Positions 15,522 to 23,856 of a stretch of 64,000 nucleotides of DNA are shown piece by piece. Under the pieces are notes generated by a model, which made no database searches, was not told where the DNA came from, and was given only the letters and a program-made list of their open reading frames with translations. The position numbers and the translations under genes are program-made. Within the stretch, counting starts at the first letter, position 1. Every line of letters begins with the position of its first letter. Source of the DNA: Candidatus Saccharibacteria bacterium UBA2018 (GTDB lineage Bacteria; Patescibacteriota; Saccharimonadia; Saccharimonadales; Saccharimonadaceae); the NCBI GenBank assembly GCA_002335175.1, contig DDCA01000001.1, positions 372,001-436,000 on the forward strand. The letters run 5' to 3'.

Positions 15522-15806
15522 ATGATTAGTGAAATTAAGCGACGCGCTCTCCATCGTTCGAAAATCCTCCAAGGTCAGTTAAAGGGTCTTGAAAAAATGA
15601 TAGAAAAGGAAGATTACTGCATGGATATAATTACGCAGTCCCTGGCGATACAAAAGTCGCTCGCCTCTCTAAATAAGTTAATAGTGGAAAATCACATCAA
15701 AACTCATGTTGTTCACAATCTTTCATCGGCAGATGAGAAAATACAGGCTGACGCTATTACAGAACTACTCGGCCTTTATGAACTAACACATGTTCGGGGT
15801 AAGTAG
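15522..15806 (+). CDS. Second CsoR/RcnR-family metal repressor (C-H-H ligands)
   Basis: 94 residues with the family motif SKILQGQLKGLEKMI. The ligand positions are Cys33, His58 and His62 (YCMDI, NHIKTH), so the third CsoR cysteine is replaced by histidine, a pattern closer to RcnR-type nickel/cobalt sensors. However, the operator in its own promoter is the CsoR-like C/G tract, and the downstream genes (DUF305, P1B ATPase) point to copper. It is the first gene of the island and presumably autoregulates it. Metal specificity is therefore open. Confidence 0.85.
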   Translation: MISEIKRRALHRSKILQGQLKGLEKMIEKEDYCMDIITQSLAIQKSLASLNKLIVENHIKTHVVHNLSSADEKIQADAITELLGLYELTHVRGK

Positions 15807-15827
15807 TAGAAGTCTAAAGGAGGAATC

Positions 15828-16274
15828 ATGAGTAAGGAATCAATCCTATATGGGGTCATCGGTTTGTTAATCGGCGCCATACTTGCCGGTGCTGGTGCAG
15901 CATACGCCGTGAACAATAACCAGCAAAGTATGATGAACATGATGGGAATGCACAGCAACACAAACAGCCGCGGTATGATGGATGACTCCGATATGTCCAT
16001 GAATGACATGACAAGTTCGCTAAAAAACAAAACGGGCGATGATTTTGATGAAGCCTTCATAAGTGGAATGATCGCACATCATCAAGGTGCAATCGATATG
16101 GCAAACTTAGCCAAGCAAAATGCCAAACATAGTGAGATAAAAAATCTGGCAAACGACATAGTTACAGCACAAACCAAAGAGATCAATGAGATGAATTCTT
16201 GGCAAGCAAAATGGGGCTACGACTCTTCAGGCTCAACTAATTCAAGCCATAGCATGGACATGATGGGTCACTAA
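15828..16274 (+). CDS. DUF305 membrane-anchored protein, Met-rich
   Basis: 148 residues: N-terminal anchor (YGVIGLLIGAILAGAGAAYA), a Met/His/Asp-rich linker (SMMNMMGMHS and DDSDMSMNDM), one DUF305 domain with MIAHHQGAIDMA, and a tail ending HSMDMMGH. Met-rich stretches facing outwards are typical Cu(I)/Ag(I) binders. AAAGGAGG precedes the ATG. Second gene of the island. Confidence 0.85.
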   Translation: MSKESILYGVIGLLIGAILAGAGAAYAVNNNQQSMMNMMGMHSNTNSRGMMDDSDMSMNDMTSSLKNKTGDDFDEAFISGMIAHHQGAIDMANLAKQNAKHSEIKNLANDIVTAQTKEINEMNSWQAKWGYDSSGSTNSSHSMDMMGH

Positions 16275-16284
16275 GGAGGAGACT

Positions 16285-16455
16285 ATGAAAACTCACAGCA
16301 TACTCATGGCAGCATTGATTACGGTGGCTATCTTGTTAATATTTTTCGGTCCTTCGTTGAATATCGGAGTCGGCTTTGGCCTACTGCTCTTGATATGCCC
16401 ATTAATGATGTTAGGAATGATGTTATTTATGGGCTCTAACCATGATCGGCATTAA
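16285..16455 (+). CDS. 56-residue membrane peptide
   Basis: Starts at ATG 16285 behind AAGGAGGAG and ends at 16455. It has two hydrophobic stretches (ILMAALITVAILLIFF and LLLLICPLMMLGMMLFM), is Met-rich, and ends SNHDRH. Similar two-span Met-rich peptides (DUF2933-like) accompany copper ATPases, though I cannot assign the family firmly. Translation as part of the metal operon is very likely from spacing (10 bp after the DUF305 gene). Confidence 0.65.
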   Translation: MKTHSILMAALITVAILLIFFGPSLNIGVGFGLLLLICPLMMLGMMLFMGSNHDRH

Positions 16456-16457
16456 TT

Positions 16458-16565
16458 ATGAAAAGCGATAAGCACCCTGTCTATCAAAAAATATTTTACA
16501 TCGCATGCTGGGTGATCCTCCTGGGAATCCTAGCGGCAGTAGCAATTAACGTCATTGGAGGCTAA
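16458..16565 (+). CDS. 35-residue single-span membrane peptide
   Basis: ATG at 16458, 2 bp after the previous stop; encodes a short basic start and one membrane span (FYIACWVILLGILAAVAI). The next gene begins 1 bp after its stop, and the GGAGG ribosome site for that gene lies in its last codons. Expected to be co-translated; function unknown. Confidence 0.5.
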   Translation: MKSDKHPVYQKIFYIACWVILLGILAAVAINVIGG

Positions 16566-16566
16566 A

Positions 16567-16761
16567 ATGCGCGGTTCAGGGGAATACACAAAGGCAAAGT
16601 ATAGCGAGTGGCTCAGTTCGCTATTTGGAGCAAGTTTTGTAGCATTCGCCCTAGGCGTCTGGCTTAATGACATGTTTAAAGGGTTCGTATGGATAATATT
16701 AGTCATAGGCTTATTGCTTCATTCTTGGGGAATGTATAAAACCTATCAAAGGAATAAATAA
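16567..16761 (+). CDS. 64-residue small membrane protein
   Basis: The ATG at 16567 is chosen because GGAGG lies 6 bp upstream; a TTG at 16555 would place this inside the gene. Two hydrophobic segments (FGASFVAFALGVWL and WIILVIGLLLHSWG). Its stop TAA overlaps the ATG of the P1B ATPase by one base, implying coupled translation and a possible accessory role to the pump. No recognised family. Confidence 0.65.
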   Translation: MRGSGEYTKAKYSEWLSSLFGASFVAFALGVWLNDMFKGFVWIILVIGLLLHSWGMYKTYQRNK

Positions 16762-18917
16762 TGGATCACACAGAACATTCACACGGCGCCCACGATGAGC
16801 TAACCGGGGCTGATCAGCATGCAAGCCACGACCACCATTCCCACATTATGAATGAGGGCAAGACCAGTCCTTGGCAAAAGTTCAAAATGAGTATGACAAT
16901 GACCATGGGCATGGACCATACTGGATTGGCTGGACGCGAAATGGCTAAGATAATGGAGATCGATATCAAGCGTAAGTTCTTCTTCGCTCTAATTCTCTCC
17001 CTGCCAATTCTCGCTTATTCACCCCTCGGGCTAGATTTATTAGGGCTCAATCTACCTCAACCAATCCCGGCTGCGTGGATTTTGTTTTTGCTGACTACGC
17101 CGGTGTTCTTTTATGCTGGTTGGATCTTTCTCTATTCAAGTTACTATGCCTTGAAGGCGAGAACTCTTAACATGGCAGTATTGATTGCAACGGGAATATC
17201 AGCCGCCTACTTCGCAAGTATCGGGCTTACAATCGCCGGCAGTAAAGATTCTTATTATGAAGCTGCCGCGCTTCTTATTACCTTTGTGTTATTCGGCCAC
17301 TGGATGGAAATGAAGTCAAGGAGGGGCACTTCGGACGCATTGCAGGCACTGTTCGACTTAGTACCCCCTCAGGCCAGGATTATTCGCGCTGGTAAGGAAA
17401 TTTCACTGCCAACGAGCGAAGTGAAGGTCGGCGACATAGTTGTTCTGAAGCCGGGCGATAAAGTCCCTGTGGACGGTATTGTCATGAATGGCCAGACATC
17501 AATCGACGAAGCTCTGGTTACAGGTGAATCTCTCCCAGTCAGTAAGCAGAAAGATGACCCCGTGACCGGAGGATCGATAAATCAGTCGGGAACCATACAA
17601 TTCAAAGCGACGAAAGTCGGTTCAGATACAGCCCTCGCCCAAATTGTAAAACTGGTGGAAAACGCCCAGAACTCGAAGGCGCCTGGTCAGCGTCTAGCAG
17701 ATAAGTTCGCAGGTTATCTGGTTATTTTAGCGGTGTCATCAGGACTAATCACATTTGCCGCGTGGTCACTATTATCTAGTGAGGGGTGGCTGTTTGCCCT
17801 CACGCTGGCTATTTCAGCAGTTGTGATTGCCTGCCCCGATGCCCTCGGGTTGGCCACACCGACGGCTGTTGCTGTCGGCACAGGTCTCGGCGCTAAACAC
17901 AATATCCTTATAAAAGATGCTGCTACATTAGAACAGGCGTCAAAGATTCAAGCGGTTGTCCTTGATAAAACAGGTACACTCACTGAGGGCAAGCCACAGA
18001 TAACGGATGTAGTGAGCATTGCTGGCTTCAAGAATGATCAACTGGTAGGACGTATTGCAGCTGCCGAAAGTGGGTCAAGCCACCCGCTAGCGCAAACCGT
18101 CTTAAATGAAGCAACGAAACGCCGCGTTAAGCTTGGAAAAGTGAAAAGCTTTATGAACCTAGCCGGACTCGGTGTCGAGGCAATTGTCGATGGCGACACG
18201 GTACTTGTAGGTACAGAGCGCCTAATGAAAGATAGGAAGATATCGACGGACGCCCTTCAAGCAGACATAGATAGATTACTTGGAGAAGGAAAAACTCTCA
18301 TGATTGCAGCTATCAACGGAAAGATAGCTGGGGTCCTTGCTGCATCGGACCAGCTCAAACCGACAGCCAGTCATGCCATCGACGCTATGAAACAGATGGG
18401 CTTAGAAGTTGTCATGATAACAGGCGACAATAAAAAGACAGCCGAAGCCGTTGCCACTCAACTTGGCATCGAACGGTTTTATGCTGAGGTGTTACCGGAA
18501 GACAAAGCAAATTATGTCAAGAAATTACAAAAAGAAGGCAAGTTCACCGCTATGGTTGGGGACGGTGTCAACGACGCTCCCGCGCTTGCTCAAGCAGATA
18601 TCGGTCTAGCGATTGGAGCCGGTACTGACGTCGCCATCGCTACCGCAAAAGTCGTGCTTATGAAGTCTGACCCCGCCGATATAATCAGAGCGATTCGTCT
18701 CAGTAAAGCCACAATTCGTAAAATGAAGCAGAATTTAGGATGGGCTAGCGGGTATAACCTAGCCGCAATACCAATTGCAGCCGGAATTTTGTATCCTGCC
18801 TATGGCATTTCGCTTCGACCCGAAATTTCTGCATTACTTATGTCACTTTCGTCCATATTCGTTGCAGTAAACGCTGTTCTTCTAAGGAGAGCTGAGAAAC
18901 AGCTCATTAATGTATAG
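16761..18917 (+). CDS. P1B-type heavy-metal ATPase, CopB-like with His-rich N-terminus and CPD motif
   Basis: 718 residues. The N-terminus is His-rich (HTEHSHGAHDE, HDHHSHIM), as in CopB-type pumps, rather than having CxxC domains. The phosphorylation site is Asp402 in DKTGTLT, the phosphatase motif TGES is present, and the hinge is GDGVNDAPALAQ. The ion-binding motif in the sixth membrane helix reads CPD (Cys358-Pro-Asp360), where CopB has CPH and CopA CPC. It should export a soft metal, probably Cu(I)/Cu(II) or Ag(I), by ATP hydrolysis; the altered motif leaves specificity uncertain. Coupled to the upstream small gene. Confidence 0.9.
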   Translation: MDHTEHSHGAHDELTGADQHASHDHHSHIMNEGKTSPWQKFKMSMTMTMGMDHTGLAGREMAKIMEIDIKRKFFFALILSLPILAYSPLGLDLLGLNLPQPIPAAWILFLLTTPVFFYAGWIFLYSSYYALKARTLNMAVLIATGISAAYFASIGLTIAGSKDSYYEAAALLITFVLFGHWMEMKSRRGTSDALQALFDLVPPQARIIRAGKEISLPTSEVKVGDIVVLKPGDKVPVDGIVMNGQTSIDEALVTGESLPVSKQKDDPVTGGSINQSGTIQFKATKVGSDTALAQIVKLVENAQNSKAPGQRLADKFAGYLVILAVSSGLITFAAWSLLSSEGWLFALTLAISAVVIACPDALGLATPTAVAVGTGLGAKHNILIKDAATLEQASKIQAVVLDKTGTLTEGKPQITDVVSIAGFKNDQLVGRIAAAESGSSHPLAQTVLNEATKRRVKLGKVKSFMNLAGLGVEAIVDGDTVLVGTERLMKDRKISTDALQADIDRLLGEGKTLMIAAINGKIAGVLAASDQLKPTASHAIDAMKQMGLEVVMITGDNKKTAEAVATQLGIERFYAEVLPEDKANYVKKLQKEGKFTAMVGDGVNDAPALAQADIGLAIGAGTDVAIATAKVVLMKSDPADIIRAIRLSKATIRKMKQNLGWASGYNLAAIPIAAGILYPAYGISLRPEISALLMSLSSIFVAVNAVLLRRAEKQLINV

Positions 18918-18942
18918 AAATTAATAATCGAAAGGCAAAGCA

Positions 18943-19458
18943 ATGAAGTCTCAAAAGGTTGAAAAGCAAATGATCGAACACCTGCAGCCGAGTGTAATTG
19001 TAATTCTGCTGAGGCTGATTCTTGCGATCTTCATTCTTGATACGCTCTACGCACTATTCGTACTCGCGTTCTATGGTCTATACGATCTTCATGAATGGCA
19101 TGATTCATATATATTCGGACTTCTTCTGTTTCATACGCTCAAATTTATACTTATTTCGGCGATAGTCATCAGGTTATTTATCAATTGGGCGAGTCGCGGA
19201 TACTACCTATCCGGCCACCAACTGATAGAACGGGTGGGAATTCTGAACACAACTGAAATTACGCATGAATTATCACAGGTTAAAGAGGTTTCGCTCAAAA
19301 GAAGCTGGATGGGCAGTAAGCTCAATTATGGAACGATCATCTTGAGTTTAGCCGGATCCTCGAAGTCCCAGGATGTATATATCCGCGACGTAAAAAACGC
19401 GATGGAATATATGCACTACTTCGATGAGCATCTGCAAGTTCAAGGCTGGGTAAGATAA
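18943..19458 (+). CDS. Membrane protein with bacterial PH (bPH2/YdbT-like) domain
   Basis: 171 residues: two membrane segments at about residues 17-80, then a PH-like domain (YYLSGHQLIERVGILN, ITHELSQVKEV, LNYGTIILSL). PH-domain membrane proteins of this type are usually of unknown function and membrane-associated. It follows the pump by 25 bp in the same direction, so it probably belongs to the island operon. Confidence 0.7.
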   Translation: MKSQKVEKQMIEHLQPSVIVILLRLILAIFILDTLYALFVLAFYGLYDLHEWHDSYIFGLLLFHTLKFILISAIVIRLFINWASRGYYLSGHQLIERVGILNTTEITHELSQVKEVSLKRSWMGSKLNYGTIILSLAGSSKSQDVYIRDVKNAMEYMHYFDEHLQVQGWVR

Positions 19459-19486
19459 CAAAGTAAGAAACGTAGGTACGTTATAT

Positions 19487-20434
19487 ATGCATAATCACGA
19501 CGAACATGAACACAATCATCACCACGACACGGACCCAACCGATATTCCTACCGACCGTTTAGCTGTCTGCCCGGTAACGGGCGACGCTATTGATACTGCT
19601 GAGGCGGAAAAACTCGGTCATTTCAGAGATGTAGATGGAAAGCGAGTTTACTTCTGCTGCGCTACCTGCGTACAGCTATTCGATAAAAATCCTGAGCAGT
19701 ATGCCGACCATCACCTTGGTCATGAACATCATCATCATATTCCAACAACAGGGACACTCGTGTTGAAGGAAAAAGAATACTTAACCGATAATATTTGGGC
19801 GTTTCGCTTTACTGCCAATCAGCCGTTATCGTGGACGCCCGGGCAGTTCATTCGTATCGAAATCCCCCACGAAAATCCTGACGATGAAGGTACGAAGCGA
19901 TGGTTCACCATCTCGTCCACACCGCATGACGGTTTCATTCAAATCACGACACGCATCACCGGCACGACGTTCAAGAAAGCGCTTGCAGATCTTTCGATTG
20001 GCGAGATGATACAGCTTATCGAACGGCCGGACGGCGACTTTATCTGGCAAGAAAGCGATAAACCTCTCGTTTTCATTGCTGGAGGGATAGGCATTACTCC
20101 ATTCTATAGCATGCTGAAGGCTCGTGGTCATAGCGGGCAGTCGGTTTCTGCAACTCTTATCTACAATGGCCGCACCGCCGATTTGCCATTCAAGGCAGAG
20201 TTCACTGAAGCCAGCAAACATCATCCAGAATTCGCAGTTCAATATGTTATCGGTGAACAGCTTACAGCGGCGAAAATTAGAGAACTCATACCAAACATCA
20301 ATTTATCTCAAGTCTACGTCTCTGGGCCCGAACCAATGGTAGAAAAGCTCGGTGAACAACTGAAAGAAACCGGGTTACAGAGTCATGATCTTCATCAAGA
20401 TTTCTTCCCTCACTACAGCGAAGCAAACTATTAG
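19487..20434 (+). CDS. YHS-domain / ferredoxin-NADP reductase-type fusion
   Basis: 315 residues. A His-rich start (HDEHEHNHHHD) leads into a YHS/TRASH-like metal domain at about residues 25-75 with CPVTG and YFCCATCVQLF. A flavin/NAD reductase module follows: FAD-binding RWFTISSTP with PGQFIRIEIP, and NAD-binding FIAGGIGITPFYSML, ending HQDFFPHY. Reductases of this fold pass electrons from NAD(P)H to a metal or a protein acceptor. Fusion to a soft-metal domain suggests a copper or silver reductase or metal-fed electron carrier, which is inference. No signal peptide: cytoplasmic. Confidence 0.8.
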   Translation: MHNHDEHEHNHHHDTDPTDIPTDRLAVCPVTGDAIDTAEAEKLGHFRDVDGKRVYFCCATCVQLFDKNPEQYADHHLGHEHHHHIPTTGTLVLKEKEYLTDNIWAFRFTANQPLSWTPGQFIRIEIPHENPDDEGTKRWFTISSTPHDGFIQITTRITGTTFKKALADLSIGEMIQLIERPDGDFIWQESDKPLVFIAGGIGITPFYSMLKARGHSGQSVSATLIYNGRTADLPFKAEFTEASKHHPEFAVQYVIGEQLTAAKIRELIPNINLSQVYVSGPEPMVEKLGEQLKETGLQSHDLHQDFFPHYSEANY

Positions 20435-20473
20435 TGATATGACACATAAGGCAAATTACGGTAAAATATAGAT

Positions 20474-20848
20474 ATGAAACGAGTCTTCCGAGGAGTTGTT
20501 TCCGTATTCATGCTCACTGTACTCAGCCTGCTGTCCTTAGGTATACATACTGTTGCTGCGCAGCCTATGAATATGGAGCATTCAATGGGTACTTCTTCTC
20601 ACAGGACAAGTACTTCGAACTGTTTTACAATTTGCACGACGGCAACCCTCATCAAAGAAGAGGCTATAAAGGATAGCGACAAGGATGAGGATGACCAGCC
20701 CCAGCTTCCGTATTTTGTCCAGTTTCAAACATCGCCTTTAGAAGGTTATGAAAAGAAACACGGCCAAGACGCTAAGTTTGCTATCGAGCGAGAACCACCA
20801 CCCGGGGGCGTACCGGCCTACATTAGTCTGAGCGTATTCCGTGCCTGA
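20474..20848 (+). CDS. Small secreted protein of the metal island
   Basis: 124 residues with a clear signal peptide (VVSVFMLTVLSLLSLGIHTVAAQ), a Met/His stretch just after it (PMNMEHSMGTSSH), two Cys (NCFTICT) and an acidic/Pro-rich remainder. It lies in the island between the YHS reductase and the DUF305 genes. It could be an outer metal-binding protein. No family recognised. Confidence 0.6.
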   Translation: MKRVFRGVVSVFMLTVLSLLSLGIHTVAAQPMNMEHSMGTSSHRTSTSNCFTICTTATLIKEEAIKDSDKDEDDQPQLPYFVQFQTSPLEGYEKKHGQDAKFAIEREPPPGGVPAYISLSVFRA

Positions 20849-20894
20849 GATTAGTATTTACGATTATCGATAAATACCTAATCTAGGAGTGTAT

Positions 20895-21539
20895 ATGAAG
20901 AAAAATAACAAGCGATTACTTATTGGAGGGCTTATTGCCTTTGCAGTTCTCGTTGGCATTGCCACCTATGTATTTCGTGACCAACTATTCCGAAGTGTCT
21001 CGGTACAGCCGCCGGAAACGGTACAGGCGGATAGATCATCAGATACGTATAAGCAATACGCTGCAATAACTGGCGAAACGTATGACCGTACTTTCATAGC
21101 TAATATGATTGCCCACCACCAAGGTGCAGTTGATATGGCAAGATTAGCACTAACTAATGCCAAACACCAAGAGCTCAAGGATATGGCCAACAATATCATC
21201 TCGGCACAAGAGAACGAAATTTCGGAGATGACCTCATGGCAAAAAGAGTGGGGCTATCCGTCGACCAGCGCTGACAACATGATGGACCATAGTTCTATGG
21301 GCATGATGGACGAAATGGCCGGCATGAGTGCGAGCCTCGAAGGCAAGACGGGCGATGAGTTCGATAAAGCTTTCTTAGAGCAGATGATCATGCACCACCA
21401 GTCTGCTATAAATATGGCAACACCTGGTGAAAAGAATGCTAAACATCAAGAAGTCAAAGACCTTACGCTCGCCATAGTGACTGCTCAGACAAAAGAAATT
21501 GAGCAAATGAAACAGTGGCAATCTGATTGGGCTTACTAA
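20895..21539 (+). CDS. Tandem DUF305 protein
   Basis: Start ATG at 20895, with TAGGAG at optimal distance; the GTG six bases earlier would overlap that site. An N-terminal anchor precedes two DUF305 domains, with MIAHHQGAVDMA and MIMHHQSAINMA. A Met-rich linker (NMMDHSSMGMMDEMAGM) joins them. The next gene starts directly after its stop codon, so translation is coupled. Probably an exported metal-binding protein. Confidence 0.8.
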   Translation: MKKNNKRLLIGGLIAFAVLVGIATYVFRDQLFRSVSVQPPETVQADRSSDTYKQYAAITGETYDRTFIANMIAHHQGAVDMARLALTNAKHQELKDMANNIISAQENEISEMTSWQKEWGYPSTSADNMMDHSSMGMMDEMAGMSASLEGKTGDEFDKAFLEQMIMHHQSAINMATPGEKNAKHQEVKDLTLAIVTAQTKEIEQMKQWQSDWAY

Positions 21540-22145
21540 ATGAAGAAGCTCCTGGTCGTTGCTGTAATAGTTATGATCGGAGCAGGCGTAGCTGGCTGGT
21601 ATCTTTTTGAGAGCCAGCCGGCTGCAAAGCCTACTCAGGTAGCTGCTCCGAACAAACAAGAAGCTAAGCTTAATCCGAATGAGCATGGATTCTTTGACGT
21701 GGATTTTGCTCAAAAAATGATCGTCCATCATCAGCAAGCAATAGAAATGACAGACATCATACTGGCATCGTCTAGCAACCAAGCTATACGTACCTTGGCA
21801 ACAGATATACGAAACTCGCAATCTGACGCCGAAGCACAGTACAAAAAATGGTTAGGCGAATGGGGCGAAACCTATACAAACCTCGCTGATTTTCCGCAAA
21901 CGGACGGACATGACCTTTACCCATCCTACCCTGGGCTTGTGTCCTCGGCGAATATGATGCTGCTGCGCTCCGCATCAGGAAGTGAGGCGGAAAAGCCTTT
22001 CATTAGTCTAATGACAGAGCACCACAAGGGTGGAATTGAGACCGGAGAGATGAGTAGAAAGCTCCAGTATGGAAAAATGATCGAATTTAAAGACAAAGTT
22101 TTTACTGGTTATAAAGACGACCTAGAACGAATGAAGGAGCTATAA
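21540..22145 (+). CDS. Divergent tandem DUF305 protein
   Basis: 201 residues, N-terminal anchor (LLVVAVIVMIGAGVAGWYLF), first domain with MIVHHQQAIEMT, second with a variant MTEHHKGGIETG that departs from the usual HHQGAIDMA pattern. ATG abuts the preceding TAA. Part of a three-gene tandem, presumably a duplication series that has diverged. Confidence 0.8.
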   Translation: MKKLLVVAVIVMIGAGVAGWYLFESQPAAKPTQVAAPNKQEAKLNPNEHGFFDVDFAQKMIVHHQQAIEMTDIILASSSNQAIRTLATDIRNSQSDAEAQYKKWLGEWGETYTNLADFPQTDGHDLYPSYPGLVSSANMMLLRSASGSEAEKPFISLMTEHHKGGIETGEMSRKLQYGKMIEFKDKVFTGYKDDLERMKEL

Positions 22146-22148
22146 AAG

Positions 22149-22811
22149 ATGAAAGTAACGAGAAATAAACTATCTATACTAGTACTGATTGTTCTGGCAA
22201 TAGTAGCAGCTGGGGTGTGGTACATCGGAATTTTTTCGATTAAACCAGAAAAGACAGCTGTTAAAGATGCTGAGGCAAACACTACTGCGACAAATAAAAA
22301 AGCGCCAGATAATAAATTCGCCAGCTTAAAAGGTGATGCATTTGACGAAGCATACATCGCCGATATGCTGGCACACCATGAAGGTGCAGTGAATATGTCA
22401 GAACAGGCTATGTCGGTTACTGCTCATGAAGAAATACGTACCCTAGCGAGCAATATCACACAGACTCAGTCTATCGAGATGATGCAGATGCGAGAATGGC
22501 AAAAGGCATGGGGATTCGAAATTACCAACAATGGCGGACACATGAGCCATGGTGGTGGAGGTGCGGCGATGGCAGGTGACATGGTCGAAATGATGAATAA
22601 ACTGAAAGGATTGACCGGAGAAGCCTATGACGAGGAATATTTGCGACAAATGATTCTGCATCACGAGCAGGCAATTGAAATGTCAGTTGATGCTGACACC
22701 AACGCTAAGCGACAAGAAGTAAAAGATCTTGCGCAGGGTGTTATTGAGGCTCAGACCGCCGAAATCAAGCAAATGAAGCAGTGGCAGAAAGAATGGGGTT
22801 ATGAATCCTAA
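22149..22811 (+). CDS. Tandem DUF305 protein
   Basis: 220 residues: N-terminal anchor (LSILVLIVLAIVAAGVWYI), then two DUF305 domains with MLAHHEGAVNMS and MILHHEQAIEMS and a linker NGGHMSHGGGGAAMAG. Both central glutamines are replaced by glutamate relative to the common HHQ motif. It overlaps the following DUF3105 gene by 11 bp. Last of the DUF305 run. Confidence 0.8.
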   Translation: MKVTRNKLSILVLIVLAIVAAGVWYIGIFSIKPEKTAVKDAEANTTATNKKAPDNKFASLKGDAFDEAYIADMLAHHEGAVNMSEQAMSVTAHEEIRTLASNITQTQSIEMMQMREWQKAWGFEITNNGGHMSHGGGGAAMAGDMVEMMNKLKGLTGEAYDEEYLRQMILHHEQAIEMSVDADTNAKRQEVKDLAQGVIEAQTAEIKQMKQWQKEWGYES

Positions 22812-23310
22812 GCTACTATATGGGTTCATCGGTGTCTTGCTGATCGGGTTCGCCGTGCTAGTGGTTACAAGTAAGCAATCAGAAACCCCGCGTCCCGGCG
22901 TAGCCCATGCGGACAAAGGAAGAGAGCATGTAGAGCAAAAGAACTACTCCGAGAGCGAAGTACCGACCTCGGGTCCTCATGCCTCTCCCGTTGCTTGGGG
23001 TGTATACGAAACCGAACAACGCGACGATCAGCTTATCCATAATATGGAGCACGGCGGTATCGTTGTGACATATCGACCCGACACACCCGAGAGCGAACTT
23101 AGCCAGCTGAAGCAACTACTAGCGAAACCTTTCTATGAACCAGGCTTCGCACCCACAAAGATTGTCATAGCCCCGAGAAAAACAAATAAAGCTCCGATCG
23201 TACTGTCATCGTGGCAACGAAGCGAGTCTCTCCAAACCTTTAATAAACAGACAGTGATAACGTATGTTAAACGCAACCTCGGGAAAAGTCCGGAGCCACT
23301 GGCAAGTTAG
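22801..23310 (+). CDS. DUF3105 protein
   Basis: 169 residues: an N-terminal anchor (KLLYGFIGVLLIGFAVLVVT) and the DUF3105 core, with PTSGPHASPVAWGVY, the hallmark HNMEHGGIVVTY, and a CDD-fold end rich in Lys/Arg. DUF3105 occurs beside DUF305 and copper genes in many bacteria; the conserved His/Met residues suggest metal binding, but the role is unknown. Overlaps its upstream neighbour by 11 bp and is followed at once by the cytochrome b5 gene. Confidence 0.85.
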   Translation: MNPKLLYGFIGVLLIGFAVLVVTSKQSETPRPGVAHADKGREHVEQKNYSESEVPTSGPHASPVAWGVYETEQRDDQLIHNMEHGGIVVTYRPDTPESELSQLKQLLAKPFYEPGFAPTKIVIAPRKTNKAPIVLSSWQRSESLQTFNKQTVITYVKRNLGKSPEPLAS

Positions 23311-23311
23311 T

Positions 23312-23698
23312 ATGAGTACGAAACTATTTATCGCAGCCATCCTCGTAATAAGTGCAGTCCTGTTCGCGGGTATATTCGCATCGCTCAACATGACTGATAC
23401 CTCCGCACCATCTGCAAAAAAAGAACCCACTCAAACAACCTATACAACCGAAGATGTTAAGCAGCACGATTCCAAGGCAAGCTGCTGGACAATCATCTCA
23501 GGGTCGGTCTACGACATAACTAGCTTTATCCCCCGACATCCGGGAGGCGAGGAGATCCTGCGCGCTTGTGGTACAGATGCGACAAACTTATTCAAAACGC
23601 GTCAGACGAGCGATGGTCAGCCCGTAGGCAGCGGCAGTCCGCATAGTAGCAATGCTGAAGAACAACTCAAAAAACTTTTGATTGGCAAGATCCGGTAA
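23312..23698 (+). CDS. Membrane-anchored cytochrome b5-domain protein
   Basis: 128 residues from ATG 23312, one base after the DUF3105 stop; the longer upstream frame overlaps that gene and lacks a ribosome site. An N-terminal anchor is followed by a cytochrome b5-like heme domain: YTTEDVKQHDS, CWTIISGSVYDIT, the first heme-ligand motif HPGG, and a probable second ligand in PHSSNAEEQLKKLLIGKI. It should bind heme b on the outer face and accept electrons. Such lineages usually lack heme synthesis, so heme would have to be acquired. Its partner might be the YHS reductase or a copper protein. Confidence 0.8.
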   Translation: MSTKLFIAAILVISAVLFAGIFASLNMTDTSAPSAKKEPTQTTYTTEDVKQHDSKASCWTIISGSVYDITSFIPRHPGGEEILRACGTDATNLFKTRQTSDGQPVGSGSPHSSNAEEQLKKLLIGKIR

Positions 23699-23828
23699 TA
23701 TTGGACATGATAAGGCGGTATATCCCATCTACACATCAACCCCAAGCTGCTCGAGCTTGTCGGATAACACTATAAGTTCAGTAAAGATGGAGTTCCAGTT
23801 TTCCCTGGTAGAGTCCACCAAATAAAGA

Positions 23829-23856
23829 TTCCCTGTTCTCAGGGAGTTTTTATTTT
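23829..23856 (+). terminator. Terminator of the metal island
   Basis: TCCCTG-TTCT-CAGGGA followed by GTTTTTATTTT. It overlaps the stop codon of the convergent slipin gene. Confidence 0.8.
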
